A stretch of 37,459 nt of DNA from Candidatus Gastranaerophilales bacterium (GTDB lineage: Bacteria; Cyanobacteriota; Vampirovibrionia; Gastranaerophilales; Gastranaerophilaceae), in assembly GCA_016287985.1 (NCBI GenBank), contig JAEEXX010000006.1:1-37459 (forward strand), read 5' to 3'. Position 1 is the first letter of the stretch. Each line of letters begins with the position of its first letter. A program made the position numbers and the translations under genes. Below the pieces are notes generated by a model. That model made no database searches and was not told the origin of the DNA. It saw only the letters and a list, made by a program, of their open reading frames with translations. This document shows, piece by piece, positions 35,643 to 37,459 of the stretch.

Positions 35643-36351
35643 GATGCTTCTTTGCCTTTTCTTCTCGTTTTTGTTTTTTTAATTCTTTTTTATAATTCCG
35701 CTTTTCTATTTTGTTATTAATTTTTTCTGCTTTTTCTTTAGATATAGATTGAAGTTTTATTTCGTCGCCTTCTGCGAGTTCGATTGGTTTGCCCTTTAAC
35801 TGAAACCAAAAAATTGAGTTATCATAAGCCTCCATTACACCGGATTTAAACCAATTCGGATTCTTTTTCCTTACGATTGCACCTTTTGTAAAGAAATACG
35901 CTATATCTACAGGTGCAAATATTATAAAACAAGATGCAACTATTGATGCAGCTTGCGTAAGTACAAGCTCAGTTCCAATTATTCCAGCTTCTTTTTTATT
36001 TAAAGATTCGTATTTTCTTACAACAAAATAAATATCCTTGTCGGAAATATCAATTTCATCCCCCTCCGGCATTGAATATTTTGTCAAATTACAAATAAAA
36101 AAGCCGCTTTTGTGCCACCTTTTTTCTTTTTGATACTGGTGAACTTTTGCACTTATTAATGCTCCTGCGGGTATTGTAATTTCATCATTTATATTTACTT
36201 CTTCATTGGTTATAAAGCTAACGTATTCCGGAATTTCATTATTAACTAAAAACTCATTTTGAATCCCGCCGTAAAATTTAATTTTGTCTGACGCAAAAAC
36301 AGTATTACAAAATAATATGAGTATCAGTATAATAGCTGTAAATTTTTTCAA
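35614..36351 (-). CDS. Hypothetical exported protein with C-terminal Lys-rich coiled-coil
   Basis: Signal peptide MKKFTAIILILILFCNTVFAS; 29-bp tail-to-tail overlap with the TIM-barrel gene. Confidence 0.75.
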   Translation of the reverse strand: MKKFTAIILILILFCNTVFASDKIKFYGGIQNEFLVNNEIPEYVSFITNEEVNINDEITIPAGALISAKVHQYQKEKRWHKSGFFICNLTKYSMPEGDEIDISDKDIYFVVRKYESLNKKEAGIIGTELVLTQAASIVASCFIIFAPVDIAYFFTKGAIVRKKNPNWFKSGVMEAYDNSIFWFQLKGKPIELAEGDEIKLQSISKEKAEKINNKIEKRNYKKELKKQKREEKAKKHLTSFCNSLS

Positions 36352-36372
36352 TTTTAAGCACTCCCGCCAAAC

Positions 36373-36705
36373 TTATATCTGCAAAGTAAAAATAACACTT
36401 GATATTATAGCTAAAATTTGGACGAGTGTAAAATATCGCCTTGTTTTATAATTCGCTAATTGTCCTAAGATAAAAGGAAATATTGCAAATAAAAGAAATA
36501 TAAACTTTAAAATCCCGGATTGGGTAATTGCAAGTGTTATTGCAAGTATTATATAAACAAACAATCCTGCTGCTGCTGCGGACACAAATTCAGAAGCCTT
36601 CATTGGCTCCATTTTCTTCGTATAGTTAATATTAAGCAAAATAAAAATTATAACAGAAATCACACTTACTATAATGAATAATAATTTCAAAAATCCTAAA
36701 TACAT
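36373..36705 (-). CDS. Small integral membrane protein (about 4 TM)
   Basis: Hydrophobic segments throughout; overlaps the upstream hydrolase by 10 bp. Confidence 0.7.
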   Translation of the reverse strand: MYLGFLKLLFIIVSVISVIIFILLNINYTKKMEPMKASEFVSAAAAGLFVYIILAITLAITQSGILKFIFLLFAIFPFILGQLANYKTRRYFTLVQILAIISSVIFTLQI

Positions 36706-37459
36706 ATCACCTCTTGTTGCATTGAGTCAACGATTAAATGAGAGTTCAAAAATTCTAACGATTTATTAAATACAAATTCTTTTTCGTTGTCATAAAGAAC
36801 CATATGATAGCTGTCGTAGAGTACTATGTATTCTTTGTCTTGAGAAGATATATTTTTGTACACAACTTCTGCGGATTTTGTACTTGTCAGGTCATCTTCT
36901 TTAGAGTGAATAAGTAAAATTGGGGCAGAAACTTTTTTTAACTGTTTTCTAACCAAGGAAGAAAGTTTAAGAAGTTCATAGAAACCGGTCATAGGAAAAT
37001 CGTTCATCCCTACTCCGCCTTTAGCCAAAAGTTTTTTAACAACGCTTCTTGTCTTAAGATTTTTTATTCCGTGCGGTTCGCATTCCGGATAATTGTAATA
37101 AAATCTTAAAATTGTTGCTAACGCAATCGGCATAAAACATTTATACCAAGGGAGTCTCCATCCGTCTAAATAGAGAGTAGTCGAAAGTGATATAATGCCC
37201 GTTACTTCATTAGGATATTTTTCTGCAACTGCTATAGCAAGTACCGCACCAAGACATAAGCCGGACACAAAAACATTCTCATAAGTCTCTGTCAGTTTTT
37301 TGAAACTGGAATAAGCAAAATTTAACCAATCCTGATATTTTACGGTATATATTTCTTCAAATTTTTCACCGTGTCCGGGCAGACATTCCGCAAAAACATC
37401 ATATCCGTTATTAAATAAAAATTGTCCGTATTTTTTTAATTCAAACGGACTGCCAGTAA
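36696..37459 (-). CDS. Alpha/beta hydrolase (5' end beyond window), esterase/dienelactone hydrolase-like with Cys at nucleophile elbow
   Basis: Frame continues upstream to the window edge (TGSPFELKKYGQFLFNNGYDVFAECLPGHGEKFEE..VFVSGLCLGAVLAIAVAEKYP); acid/His motifs HSKEDDLTSTKSAEVVY, YDSYHMVLYDNEK. Confidence 0.88.
   Translation of the reverse strand, partial: TGSPFELKKYGQFLFNNGYDVFAECLPGHGEKFEEIYTVKYQDWLNFAYSSFKKLTETYENVFVSGLCLGAVLAIAVAEKYPNEVTGIISLSTTLYLDGWRLPWYKCFMPIALATILRFYYNYPECEPHGIKNLKTRSVVKKLLAKGGVGMNDFPMTGFYELLKLSSLVRKQLKKVSAPILLIHSKEDDLTSTKSAEVVYKNISSQDKEYIVLYDSYHMVLYDNEKEFVFNKSLEFLNSHLIVDSMQQEVICI

Overview
This 37.5 kb window is a densely coding, AT-rich bacterial chromosome segment. 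An outer-membrane porin-like gene and flagellar genes point to a flagellated diderm. Organization and style resemble Vampirovibrionia/Gastranaerophilales ('Melainabacteria'), but that placement is inference only. Recognisable content: an interrupted mnmA; motA-motB plus a coupled unknown gene; glgA; an Orn/Lys/Arg decarboxylase; a 5'-nucleotidase-like phosphoesterase; pflA; a DAACS symporter; an HpcH/HpaI-like aldolase and DAHP synthase; an HxlR regulator and UlaG-like hydrolase; speD; tRNA-Val(UAC); an M17 aminopeptidase; rnc-cdsA-frr-pyrH; a porin-like barrel; YhcH-like; HU; DUF805/DUF2628-like membrane proteins; fliJ-fliK-hook protein; a formyltransferase; an endonuclease IV-like TIM barrel; and a partial alpha/beta hydrolase. 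No CRISPR array or intact mobile element was found. The observations most worth follow-up are: (1) a short I-N/S-F-x-x-like N-terminal motif shared by a kinase-fold protein, a phosphoesterase without a signal peptide, and a HEAT-like protein; (2) that kinase-fold protein, with apparently substituted catalytic residues; (3) a 484-aa coiled-coil protein with two hydrophobic segments, resembling translocators or pore formers, preceded by a perfect palindrome; (4) an RNase H-like (DUF429-like) protein translationally coupled to motAB; (5) a degenerate phage or plasmid gene tail next to tRNA-Val; (6) an mnmA with an in-frame stop and an apparently missing catalytic Cys; (7) an unknown protein in an operon with pflA.
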